Origin: an uncultured bacterium
GTDB lineage: Bacteria; UBP6; UBA1177; JAKLFG01
Reading direction: 5' to 3'
Length of the DNA stretch: 5,493 bases
Assembly (NCBI GenBank): GCA_938048925.1
Contig: CALITV010000201.1
Location: forward strand, 1 to 5,493
The stretch's first letter is position 1; each line of letters begins with the position of its first letter. The position numbers and the translations under genes were made by a program. A model generated the notes under the pieces. It did not search any database and was not told the DNA's origin. It saw only the letters and a list, made by a program, of their open reading frames with translations. This document shows, in pieces, positions 1-5,488 of this stretch.

Positions 1-1
1 G

Positions 2-244
2 GCCACGAGCGGCCCCGTCGTCATGCCGCACCTCGGTGCCAACGACTGGGAGCGCTGGGACAACTCATCGTTCCTACCCGTCTTCCTCGAAAGCGGCAGG
101 ACCTACCGCTTCGTGATCCGCGACGGGATGAACATGTCCTACTTCTCTCATTTCGACACCTACAGCGGCGCCGGCGGCGGCGCCGGCGGACTCAACCGTG
201 TCAATTTCTCGGCGCTGAAATTTCTGCGCATGACGACAGAGTGA
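2..244 (+). CDS. C-terminal fragment of a probable extracellular protein with a carbohydrate-binding-like (CBM6/35-type) tail
   Basis: The reading frame is open from the first full codon at base 2 to a TGA at 242-244, so this is the last 80 residues of a gene that begins outside the window. An internal ATG at 23 is probably not the start, because the frame and protein-like composition continue upstream of it. The fragment contains VMPHLG, then a W-x2-W pair, a SSFLPVFLESGRTYRF stretch, MNMSYFSHF and a final NRVNFSALKFLRM strand. Alternating hydrophobic residues, an 'L-x-x-G-x-x-Y' turn and a closing beta-strand ending in an 'LKFLRM'-type segment resemble the C-terminal beta-sandwich modules attached to secreted glycosidases. 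This is pattern recognition, not a database match. A glycine-rich loop (GAGGGAGG) is built from a 12-bp tandem repeat. The catalytic part, if there is one, lies upstream. A fibronectin-like or other adhesion module is also possible. Confidence 0.6.
   Translation, partial: ATSGPVVMPHLGANDWERWDNSSFLPVFLESGRTYRFVIRDGMNMSYFSHFDTYSGAGGGAGGLNRVNFSALKFLRMTTE
167..190 (+). repeat. 12-bp tandem duplication coding for a Gly-Ala-Gly-Gly loop
   Basis: Two adjacent 12-bp units, 167-178 and 179-190, are identical except for the last base (GGC versus GGA). They are in frame and encode GAGG twice. This looks like a recent slippage duplication that lengthened a surface loop of the truncated upstream protein. 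Confidence 0.8.
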
Positions 245-263
245 CCTTCATCCCACCTTTGTT

Positions 264-293
264 TTGTTGCTTTCCGTAAATAAAGGCTATAAT
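264..293 (+). promoter_or_regulatory. Probable housekeeping sigma-70-type promoter for the MshEN-like gene
   Basis: A perfect TATAAT hexamer lies at 288-293 in the only AT-rich patch between the upstream gene and the next start. The best -35 candidates are TTGTTG at 264-269 (18-bp spacer, three of six consensus bases) and TTGCTT at 267-272 (15-bp spacer), so the -35 is weak. Transcription would begin near base 300 and leave a leader of about 27 nt with an SD sequence before the ATG at 327. Confidence 0.6.
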
Positions 294-312
294 ACCGTGT
301 CGCCAAGAAGAG

Positions 313-319
313 AAAGGAG
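313..319 (+). promoter_or_regulatory. Strong ribosome binding site that fixes the start at 327
   Basis: AAAGGAG is separated by 7 nt from the ATG at 327. The frame is open upstream to base 264, but those codons overlap the promoter, so this site decides the start. Confidence 0.85.
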
Positions 320-326
320 CACCGTC

Positions 327-1250
327 ATGGTCAGGAATCTCATTTTGAAAATGGTCTCCAAAGGGGTCATCTCTTCCGACAACGCCAACCGCCTCGTCAA
401 CATGAAGCAGGACATAGACCCCATCTGGAAAGGCATTACCCGCGGCTACATAGACGAAAAGAAACTCGCCCGTTTCTTCGAAGAAGAAGGCTATCCGGTC
501 ATCTATGATGAAGGCACCGTTGCGTTCCAGCGCGACGACATCTTCAAATTCTTCACACCCGATATCATCGCCCGCCACCTCGTCTTTCCACTCTCGTACA
601 AAAAGGAGAATCGAGACATCATTCTCGGATTTCTCAATGCCGCCCACCTCGACACCGTCCGCGCGATGATACAGCACATCTTCCCCGACCTTACGACTAC
701 CTACTTTCATGTCCCCTACACGGTATTCCGCCGCGTGGTGTACAAGAACTTTCTCTTCGACATGAGCAAGTATGCCTCGATGAAGGCAAGCCTCGCGGCG
801 GCGGGACGCCCTACCATCGAGATAGCGCCGGGTCCCGCCGATCCACTCAACGCCTTCTCGCAGATGGCCGAGCGGGTCATCCGCTTCTCGATAGAGAACA
901 ATTCTGTCGTCTTTCGCGACGAGGCGACCATCAACCGCTTCCCCCTCGCATCACTGCCGACCATTCGCGAAGGACTGCAGAAACGATATCTCGAACTCTC
1001 GGCCGACAAGGCGGTCAAGGTCCTTTCCCCCACCGAGAAGATACTCCTCTTCACCAACATGGGCGTCAAGCGCGACGACCGGTTGGTCATCGCGACCCGT
1101 GAAGGGGACGCGCGTTTCTTCATCCTCGTCAACCCGCATGTCTCCCTCTACGATATCGTACGGGTTCTCGAACCGGATCAGGCGGAGCAGAAGCCGGATA
1201 CGTCACGGCCTGCACGGGAACTTGATGCCGATGAGATATTCAAGATGTGA
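327..1250 (+). CDS. Stand-alone MshEN (GspE N-terminal)-like protein, 307 aa
   Basis: The start is ATG 327, preceded by AAAGGAG at a 7-nt spacing and by a TATAAT promoter. There is no signal peptide or membrane segment, so the product is probably cytoplasmic. Residues 1-60 are helical, with a 'GVISSDNANRL' segment and then 'GYIDEKKLARFFEEEGYPVI'. These match the two 'G-x-I-s-x-x-x-L' helical repeats typical of type II secretion/type IV pilus ATPase N-termini. Residues 76-141 ('FFTPDIIARHLVFPLS', then 'DIILGFLNAAHLDTVRAM') resemble the alpha/beta part of that domain. No Walker A or Walker B motif is present, so it is not a secretion ATPase. The RLG-x-x-L cyclic-di-GMP-binding signature of canonical MshEN domains is not visible, so ligand binding is doubtful. 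The C-terminal half (about 165-307) is unrecognised. The stop lies 21 nt before the sigma-factor gene. The family call is by pattern only. Confidence 0.7.
   Translation: MVRNLILKMVSKGVISSDNANRLVNMKQDIDPIWKGITRGYIDEKKLARFFEEEGYPVIYDEGTVAFQRDDIFKFFTPDIIARHLVFPLSYKKENRDIILGFLNAAHLDTVRAMIQHIFPDLTTTYFHVPYTVFRRVVYKNFLFDMSKYASMKASLAAAGRPTIEIAPGPADPLNAFSQMAERVIRFSIENNSVVFRDEATINRFPLASLPTIREGLQKRYLELSADKAVKVLSPTEKILLFTNMGVKRDDRLVIATREGDARFFILVNPHVSLYDIVRVLEPDQAEQKPDTSRPARELDADEIFKM
1217..1244 (+). promoter_or_regulatory. Candidate ECF-type promoter upstream of the sigma gene
   Basis: GGAACTT (1217-1223) is followed by a 16-bp spacer and TCAAG (1240-1244), similar to the GGAACTT-N16-TCnnA pattern of sigma-E-like ECF promoters. 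It lies inside the last codons of the MshEN-like gene and about 28 nt upstream of the sigma-factor ATG. Transcription would begin near 1250. Autoregulation is common for ECF operons, but one site in coding DNA could arise by chance. Confidence 0.35.
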
Positions 1251-1271
1251 GCGCAACGCTCTGCCTGCCCC

Positions 1272-1835
1272 ATGAGCAATCTGGAAAACAAAGAACTCAT
1301 CCGGCGGGCCGCGCTGGGAGATGTCGCGGCGTTCGAGGAACTCGTAGCGCGCCATAAACAGGCGCTCTACGCCTATGTGCTCGGCATGACCGGCGGTGAT
1401 CACGCTGCGGCGGCCGACATTCTGCAGGAGACGCTTCTCAAGGCGTTCCTCAATATTGCCCGTTTCCGCGGTGACTGCGCCTTTATCACATGGCTCTGGC
1501 GCATCGCCCGCAACGAGTTCGCCGATTACCGGCGGAGTCCCAAAACGGCCGAGAACGCGCCTCTCGATTCCGCCCCGCACCACTTGCTGGCAAAAGACCA
1601 CTCGTTCGAAGAGGAGATAACGAAGCACCAGCGGCGTGAGGCGCTCTACGCCCTCCTCGCGATGCTCACCCCCGAACACCGCGAGGTGATCGTTCTGGTG
1701 GACATCCAAGAGATGCGTTACGATGAGGCGGCGGCACTCACCGGCATCTCGGAGAGCGCTTTGAAATCGAGACTCTTTCGGGCGCGGGAGAACCTGCTGG
1801 AAATTGCCATGGCCAACAGGAAACTTTTTCGGTGA
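1272..1835 (+). CDS. ECF-family RNA polymerase sigma-70 factor, 187 aa
   Basis: The product recruits RNA polymerase to a specific promoter set, presumably under control of the membrane anti-sigma factor encoded next. Region 2 spans about residues 20-88. It contains the 'AADILQETLLKAFLNIARF' segment (region 2.2, core binding) and 'FITWLWRIARNEFADYRR' (regions 2.3-2.4, -10 recognition). Region 4 spans about residues 124-178, with 'LTPEHREVIVLVDIQEMRY' leading into the helix-turn-helix 'EAAALTGISESALKSRLFRA' (-35 recognition). Regions 1.2 and 3 are absent, and the length is usual for ECF factors. ATG 1272 is the only start codon between the upstream in-frame stop (1248-1250) and region 2. No clear SD sequence precedes it, so translation may depend on coupling to the upstream gene or on a short leader. 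The ECF subgroup cannot be assigned by eye. Confidence 0.95.
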   Translation: MSNLENKELIRRAALGDVAAFEELVARHKQALYAYVLGMTGGDHAAAADILQETLLKAFLNIARFRGDCAFITWLWRIARNEFADYRRSPKTAENAPLDSAPHHLLAKDHSFEEEITKHQRREALYALLAMLTPEHREVIVLVDIQEMRYDEAAALTGISESALKSRLFRARENLLEIAMANRKLFR

Positions 1836-1872
1836 AGAGGCGGTCTGTTATGTGGTTGTTTACGATACTGCC

Positions 1873-2613
1873 ATGAACGAGTGTTCGCGAACAAAAGAAA
1901 AAGCGGCCGCATGGCTGAACAATGAGCTCGACGACGCCTCCCGCATATCGTTCGAGACTCACTGCGCCAACTGTCCCGACTGTGGCAAGGTACTCGAAAC
2001 GGCGCGGTGGGTCGGCGCGGCGCTTCGGGAAACGGCCGCCTATCCACTTTCGATACCCCCGGCACTCGACGAGAGGATCCACCGGGCGATCGTCACGGCG
2101 GCACAGCGACGCCGAACGGACCGAACCGCGTGGGGCTCGCTCCTACGTCCCCTGTTCGCGGCGGCGGCGGTCCTGTGTGTCATCACCGTCACCGCCCTGC
2201 TCATCTGGAAGGGTTCGAAACCAGAAGAGGCGGTTGAACAGGGAACGCTCGTCTCCCGCGCCGAGGTCAAGGCGGGCGAGCCGATCACCATAGAATTAGC
2301 CTACGAGGCGAGCCGCGCCCTCTCGCAGGTAGAGGTCGCCATCGAACTGGGCGAAGGGCTCTCTTTCTTCAGCGGAGTCCCGGCGATCGTTTCCGAAAAG
2401 CGTCTCCGCTGGAGCGGACCTCTCACGGAAGGCAAGAACATCGTGCCGTTCGTGGTGACCGTCGAGCGTCCCGGTACATGGCGAATCAACACCACCGCGA
2501 CCTACGAGGGGCACCGCCACCGTCATCGTATCGTCCTTTCCGCCGATAAATATACGGTGGTCGTTGCGCAGTACCGCTTGCCGCCAGAGAGCCTCGATGC
2601 GGCGGTGCCCTGA
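1873..2613 (+). CDS. Transmembrane zinc-finger (ZAS) anti-sigma factor with a periplasmic beta-sandwich domain, 246 aa
   Basis: The product should bind and silence the adjacent ECF sigma factor at the inner membrane. The N-terminal cytoplasmic domain has C4 and then H30-x3-C34-x2-C37 (HCANCPDC), the classical zinc-binding anti-sigma signature. One membrane helix lies at about residues 93-112 (PLFAAAAVLCVITVTALLIW), preceded by an Arg-rich stretch (RRRTDR) that favours a cytoplasmic N-terminus. Residues 115-246 would be periplasmic. They alternate hydrophobic residues ('VEVAIELGEGLSFF', 'LRWSGPLTEGKNIVPFVV', 'GTWRINTTATYEG') like an Ig-type beta-sandwich, the likely sensory part. A histidine cluster (H214, H216, H218) sits in this domain. 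I chose ATG 1873; GTG 1852 is an in-frame alternative with a weak GAAGAGG 11 nt upstream. Neither start has a good SD sequence. The gene begins 37 nt after the sigma stop, and its end overlaps the next gene by 17 nt. Confidence 0.9.
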   Translation: MNECSRTKEKAAAWLNNELDDASRISFETHCANCPDCGKVLETARWVGAALRETAAYPLSIPPALDERIHRAIVTAAQRRRTDRTAWGSLLRPLFAAAAVLCVITVTALLIWKGSKPEEAVEQGTLVSRAEVKAGEPITIELAYEASRALSQVEVAIELGEGLSFFSGVPAIVSEKRLRWSGPLTEGKNIVPFVVTVERPGTWRINTTATYEGHRHRHRIVLSADKYTVVVAQYRLPPESLDAAVP

Positions 2614-3124
2614 TCTCCTTCCGCTCTTCGGGGCGGTCTCTCTCCCCCTCCTTGCCGTTCTCGCCGACGAAACGGAAACGATTCTCAAGAGTTCGGTTCG
2701 TATCATCGAGGGAGCGGTAGCCGCCGACTGGGAACTGCGGTTCCTCGCCCCGGAACGCGCCGACACGATCTTGCCGGATAATGACACCGTCAGAACACGC
2801 GATGTTCTTCCGCGCCCCGTCAGAGAAGCGAAACGCTCTCCCAAACCGACCTCGACGATCGGCACCCCGACCGCCCAAGAAACACGCACGAAAGCACCAC
2901 CGCCGCCACCTCCCGCTCACGATACGCCGAACCGGCTCTCCGAAAAGACACCGTCACCTCCGCATTCCGCCGTGACATCCTCCTCTGCCGCGCGTGCCGA
3001 TCCAAAAGTTGACAAAACGAACGACGCGGACGACGATAACGCCCAGAAACGAAAGAAGGAACGGCGTGAGATACTGCGCGAAGAACGGAAGGAACGCGAC
3101 TACCACAACCGCCGGATCGAATAG
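2597..3124 (+). CDS. Proline-rich exported protein of unknown function, 175 aa
   Basis: I do not recognise a family. Residues 1-23 form a plausible signal peptide: Arg-Arg near the start, a hydrophobic core LLPLFGAVSLPLLAVLA and a possible cut after VLA. The product is therefore probably periplasmic. A short folded-looking segment follows (about 24-58, with 'SVRIIEGAVAADWELRFLAP'). Residues 72-122 are low-complexity and rich in Pro, Lys, Ser and Thr, including six consecutive prolines (101-106). The C-terminus (about 149-174) is a strongly charged Lys/Arg/Glu helix. The layout resembles an extended periplasmic spacer with a basic tip, perhaps contacting peptidoglycan or the barrel encoded next; this is inference. 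ATG 2597 overlaps the anti-sigma stop by 17 nt and is preceded only by a weak AGAGAG. The 3' end overlaps the next gene by 59 nt. The frame lacks stops throughout, and the signal peptide supports a real gene. Confidence 0.7.
   Translation: MRRCPDLLPLFGAVSLPLLAVLADETETILKSSVRIIEGAVAADWELRFLAPERADTILPDNDTVRTRDVLPRPVREAKRSPKPTSTIGTPTAQETRTKAPPPPPPAHDTPNRLSEKTPSPPHSAVTSSSAARADPKVDKTNDADDDNAQKRKKERREILREERKERDYHNRRIE
3055..3060 (+). promoter_or_regulatory. Ribosome binding site deciding a GTG start at 3066
   Basis: GAAGGA ends 5 nt before the in-frame GTG at 3066. This is the only start codon between the far-upstream frame and the hydrophobic signal core that has an SD sequence. It places the start of the barrel gene 59 nt inside the preceding gene. 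Confidence 0.65.
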
Positions 3125-4100
3125 TGCCCACCTCTTTCTCTCCTTTCTCTTCTTTCTGCTCCTTCCCGCCTTTCTCTCCGCCGGAAACCTGACGATACGA
3201 GGGAGCGTGGGGGCTATCTTCGACAGCAATATCGAACACTTATCAATAGTTGACTTCCTCGTTATGGGGAAGCGATACGGTCTTTTTGTCCGGAACACGG
3301 CAAGTGCCGACTACGCGTTCGGCATCGAGGATTCTCTCTCCATGGGAGTCTCTCTCCTTTCCGAAACCGGCCTCGATGTTCCCGAGAAATCGCGCCTCCA
3401 AGAAACCGCCTTCTTTGGGTGGCATCTCGATCTGCGCAACGATCTTTCGCTCGATCTCTCTCTCCTCGCGCATCACGCATCGGAGAACTATCTCCGTCTG
3501 CGCAACATGTTCCTCGACTTCTTCGGCGGCGCCGATCTGTTCTGGGATAAAGACGATCACCACACCTTTTACGGAACGGTGCGCGCCGGCTACTTCATCG
3601 GTTTCGATGAAGAAATGCAATACCTTACCGGTCCCGCTGCCGCTATCGAGGCAGGATACTGGCACTATCCGACCGAACACACCGATCATATCAAGGGCGG
3701 AATCGGCCTCGAGGGATTCTTCTTCCGTCCCGAGGAACTCTCGTCCTGCGCCGATGTGCTCGTCGTCCACAACCGTTCTATCAAGACCTATCTCTTTATC
3801 GAAGGGAAGGCCGATCTGACGCCGGTCTTTCTCAAGGTTACCGCGCGCTACGCCTATCTCGCGTGGCTCAACAGCGACCGGCTCAACGAATGGAAGAAGC
3901 GGCGGCAGGAACATATTCCGTCAGCGGCGACGCAGATACTCTGGCGCATCAACGCCAACTTCGATATCGCTCTCACCTATACCTACCGTTACATTTTCTC
4001 GAACTTCGGAAAAGATGCGGCCGACTATGCCGACTATACGATGGACCGGCACACAGCGATCCTCGAGGTGACGGGCCGCTACGAGGGAGAGACGCCTTGA
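3066..4100 (+). CDS. Putative outer-membrane beta-barrel protein, 344 aa
   Basis: With GTG 3066 as start, the protein has a basic, polar n-region of about 22 residues, a hydrophobic core (LFLSFLFFLLLPAFLSA, about 23-39) and a likely signal-peptidase cut before G40. The mature part opens with 'NLTIRGSVGAIFDSNIEHLS', a pattern common at the first strand of Gram-negative outer-membrane barrels. It continues with many amphipathic, aromatic-girdled strands, such as 'LQETAFFGWHLDLRND', 'HTFYGTVRAGYFIGF', 'AAAIEAGYWHY', 'GGIGLEGFFF', 'TYLFIEGKADL', 'FLKVTARYAYLAWL' and 'FDIALTYTYRYIFS', separated by polar loops. The final strand ('HTAILEVTGRYEG') does not end in the usual aromatic residue. No transport family is recognised. 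An in-frame ATG at 3264 would delete the signal peptide and is unlikely. The stop overlaps the lipoprotein start by 4 nt, implying translational coupling. Confidence 0.75.
   Translation: MRYCAKNGRNATTTTAGSNSAHLFLSFLFFLLLPAFLSAGNLTIRGSVGAIFDSNIEHLSIVDFLVMGKRYGLFVRNTASADYAFGIEDSLSMGVSLLSETGLDVPEKSRLQETAFFGWHLDLRNDLSLDLSLLAHHASENYLRLRNMFLDFFGGADLFWDKDDHHTFYGTVRAGYFIGFDEEMQYLTGPAAAIEAGYWHYPTEHTDHIKGGIGLEGFFFRPEELSSCADVLVVHNRSIKTYLFIEGKADLTPVFLKVTARYAYLAWLNSDRLNEWKKRRQEHIPSAATQILWRINANFDIALTYTYRYIFSNFGKDAADYADYTMDRHTAILEVTGRYEGETP
4084..4089 (+). promoter_or_regulatory. Ribosome binding site supporting a TTG start at 4097
   Basis: AGGGAG lies 7 nt upstream of TTG 4097, whose last two bases overlap the preceding TGA stop (TTGA at 4097-4100). 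The TTG yields a complete lipoprotein signal peptide. The next in-frame ATG, at 4130, would leave too short a hydrophobic segment. Confidence 0.75.
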
Positions 4101-5488
4101 GACGCTCACATCCCCTTCTCCTTGTCTGCATGGCGATGTTCTTCTGCACCGCCTGTCCCGGCCCGATCTACCGCTCGATCGAGTGCGGTATCCTCGACGG
4201 CGATGCTCGCGATCAGGACATCGCGCCCGACAACGACGGTCTTCTCGATGAAGATGCTCTTCCGTGGGACGACATCGTCGGAGATGACGACATCCCGCCA
4301 CAGCCGGTCATACTCCAGTGGGGTTCTTCGGGCGACGAGGTCGCCGCCGCGGTCGAGGCGGCACCCGACGGAACGCTGTTCGTCACCGGCGGCACCACCG
4401 GCGAAATCTTCGGTAATCAAAACAGCGGATCGAGCGACATCTTTCTCACGCGCATAGCCCCCGACCATTCGTTCCAGTGGACGCTGCAGTGGGGTTCGAG
4501 CAACTTCGACCAAGCGCTCACTATCAGCCGCGGCGATGATGGTTCGCTCTACCTCTCCGGAATGCGCGAGGCGGTCGTTGACCCGTTTACCGGCACCGGT
4601 ATCGGTCGCATGTTCATCGCCCGTCACTCGCCCGAAGGTAAAGAAATCTGGCGGCGTCAGTGGGGATCCTTCGACAGCAACCATCCGTCGAGCGCCGTGA
4701 CCACCCTCGACGGAACGACATATGTCGCCGGCTGGGTATATGGGACGGTCGGTGAGAACGACAACAAAGGATTCAGTGACATCTTCCTTTCCCGCTTCGA
4801 TCAGGACGGCACCGAACGGTGGAGCATCCAATGGGGAAGCGGCCTCATTGATGCCGCTTACGGCGTCGTAGCGACGACGAGCGGTTGGCTCTATGTCACC
4901 GGTTTGACCTACGGCGTCATCGAGTCGGGCGTCCCTTGGGGCGGCAACGACATCTTTCTCTCGAAAGTAACCACCGGCGGCGGAGTGGCGTGGACCCGTC
5001 AGTGGGGCTCGTCCGGCGAGGACCGATCTTACGCGCTCGCAACGGACGCGGCGGGGAATCTCTATCTTGCCGGCTCGACGAGCGGCGGCCTCGGCGGGTT
5101 CTCCAACATCGGCGGCCTCGACTGTTTTCTCATGAAGTTCTCTTCCGACGGCATCCTGCTGTGGACCTACCAGTGGGGAACCGAAAAAGACGAAGAAATC
5201 TACGCACTCGCCAGCGTCCTCGACGGCGAAATTTACGCAGTTGGCTACGCGAACGCACCATTCGACGGCGCCCCCCATCGCGGCAAACGGGACATTCTCA
5301 TTTCTCGTTTCTCATCCGACGGAGAGCCGCGCGGACACCACCTCTACGGCACATCGGCCGACGAGGCGGCGCTCGCCGCTCGCTCTTCACCGCCCTATCT
5401 CGTCATCGCAGGAGGCACCAGCGGGAACCTCGGCGCCGAGAACGCCGGTGGCTACGACATCTTCGTTATCTTGCACCCGCTTCCGTAA
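4097..5488 (+). CDS. Lipoprotein with acidic linker and seven SBBP beta-propeller repeats, 463 aa
   Basis: The start is TTG 4097. The N-terminus MRRSHPLLLVCMAMFFCTAC is a lipoprotein signal: two arginines, a hydrophobic core and a lipobox ending in T-A-C, with C20 as the likely lipidated residue. The Cys at -3 is atypical. Residues 31-65 form an Asp-rich linker (13 Asp and one Glu in 35), including 'DNDGLLDED', which resembles a thrombospondin type-3 calcium loop. From residue 74 the protein is seven SBBP-type repeats. Each starts with QWGS or a variant and has a central 'LYVTG'-like strand and a 'DIFLSRF'-like strand. Seven units suggest a seven-bladed propeller displayed on the outer membrane or cell surface. 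The family is known from bacterial surface proteins, without a single defined function. No catalytic motif is seen. It is the last gene of the overlapping run, and only five bases follow its TAA. Confidence 0.92.
   Translation: MRRSHPLLLVCMAMFFCTACPGPIYRSIECGILDGDARDQDIAPDNDGLLDEDALPWDDIVGDDDIPPQPVILQWGSSGDEVAAAVEAAPDGTLFVTGGTTGEIFGNQNSGSSDIFLTRIAPDHSFQWTLQWGSSNFDQALTISRGDDGSLYLSGMREAVVDPFTGTGIGRMFIARHSPEGKEIWRRQWGSFDSNHPSSAVTTLDGTTYVAGWVYGTVGENDNKGFSDIFLSRFDQDGTERWSIQWGSGLIDAAYGVVATTSGWLYVTGLTYGVIESGVPWGGNDIFLSKVTTGGGVAWTRQWGSSGEDRSYALATDAAGNLYLAGSTSGGLGGFSNIGGLDCFLMKFSSDGILLWTYQWGTEKDEEIYALASVLDGEIYAVGYANAPFDGAPHRGKRDILISRFSSDGEPRGHHLYGTSADEAALAARSSPPYLVIAGGTSGNLGAENAGGYDIFVILHPLP
4316..5485 (+). 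repeat. Seven tandem SBBP repeats with an exact 171-bp (57-residue) period
   Basis: The units begin at 4316, 4487, 4658, 4829, 5000, 5171 and 5342, equivalent to residues 74, 131, 188, 245, 302, 359 and 416. The first six are each exactly 57 codons with no net insertion or deletion. The seventh is 48 codons: it is shortened by two residues in its middle loop, begins LYGT instead of QWGS and stops after the DIFVIL strand. Conserved positions are Q-W-G-S/T at 1-4, a Gly near 25 and a D-I-F-L-like strand at 41-44. The units differ clearly at the DNA level, so the duplications are old. Confidence 0.93.

Noticed and set aside
245..326. Possible terminator between the first gene and the MshEN-like gene
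   Set aside because: The best inverted repeats are CTTT/AAAG (270-273 with 282-285) and CCTTT/AAAGG (256-260 with 282-286). They are short and AT-rich, with no T-run placed after a stable stem.
1846..1851. TGTTAT as a -10 element for a separate anti-sigma promoter
   Set aside because: It lacks the two most conserved -10 positions (TA at the start), no fitting -35 is seen, and the sigma and anti-sigma genes are most simply co-transcribed.
1804..1872. Anti-sigma start at TTG 1804, giving a 23-residue N-terminal extension
   Set aside because: It lies inside the sigma gene, has no SD sequence and adds residues not expected before the ZAS domain, which normally begins near the N-terminus.
2296..2889. 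Minus-strand open frames across the anti-sigma and Pro-rich genes
   Set aside because: They are Arg/Gly/Ser-rich translations typical of antisense GC-rich DNA, and they conflict with well-supported + strand genes.
2994..3065. Earlier start for the barrel gene in the same frame
   Set aside because: It would add a long basic stretch before the signal core. GTG 3066 has an SD sequence and gives a more normal signal peptide.
3250..3819. Second + strand frame of 189 codons inside the barrel gene
   Set aside because: Its composition is Ser/Arg/Pro-rich with no motif, and the barrel frame continues through it with an organised strand pattern.
3243..3914. Minus-strand open frame of 223 codons opposite the barrel gene
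   Set aside because: There is no signal peptide, domain or convincing SD sequence. The + strand frame has a signal peptide and barrel-like strands, so this is a shadow.
4106..5278. Long open frame of 390 codons on the minus strand opposite the SBBP lipoprotein
   Set aside because: It is the antisense of a clearly recognised repeat protein in GC-rich DNA. It has no recognisable motif, and its openness follows from the repeated codon pattern on the + strand.
4316..5485. Regular 171-bp periodicity as a CRISPR or other non-coding repeat array
   Set aside because: The period is an exact multiple of three, conservation is at the protein level (QWGS, DIFL strands), and the units differ in DNA sequence.
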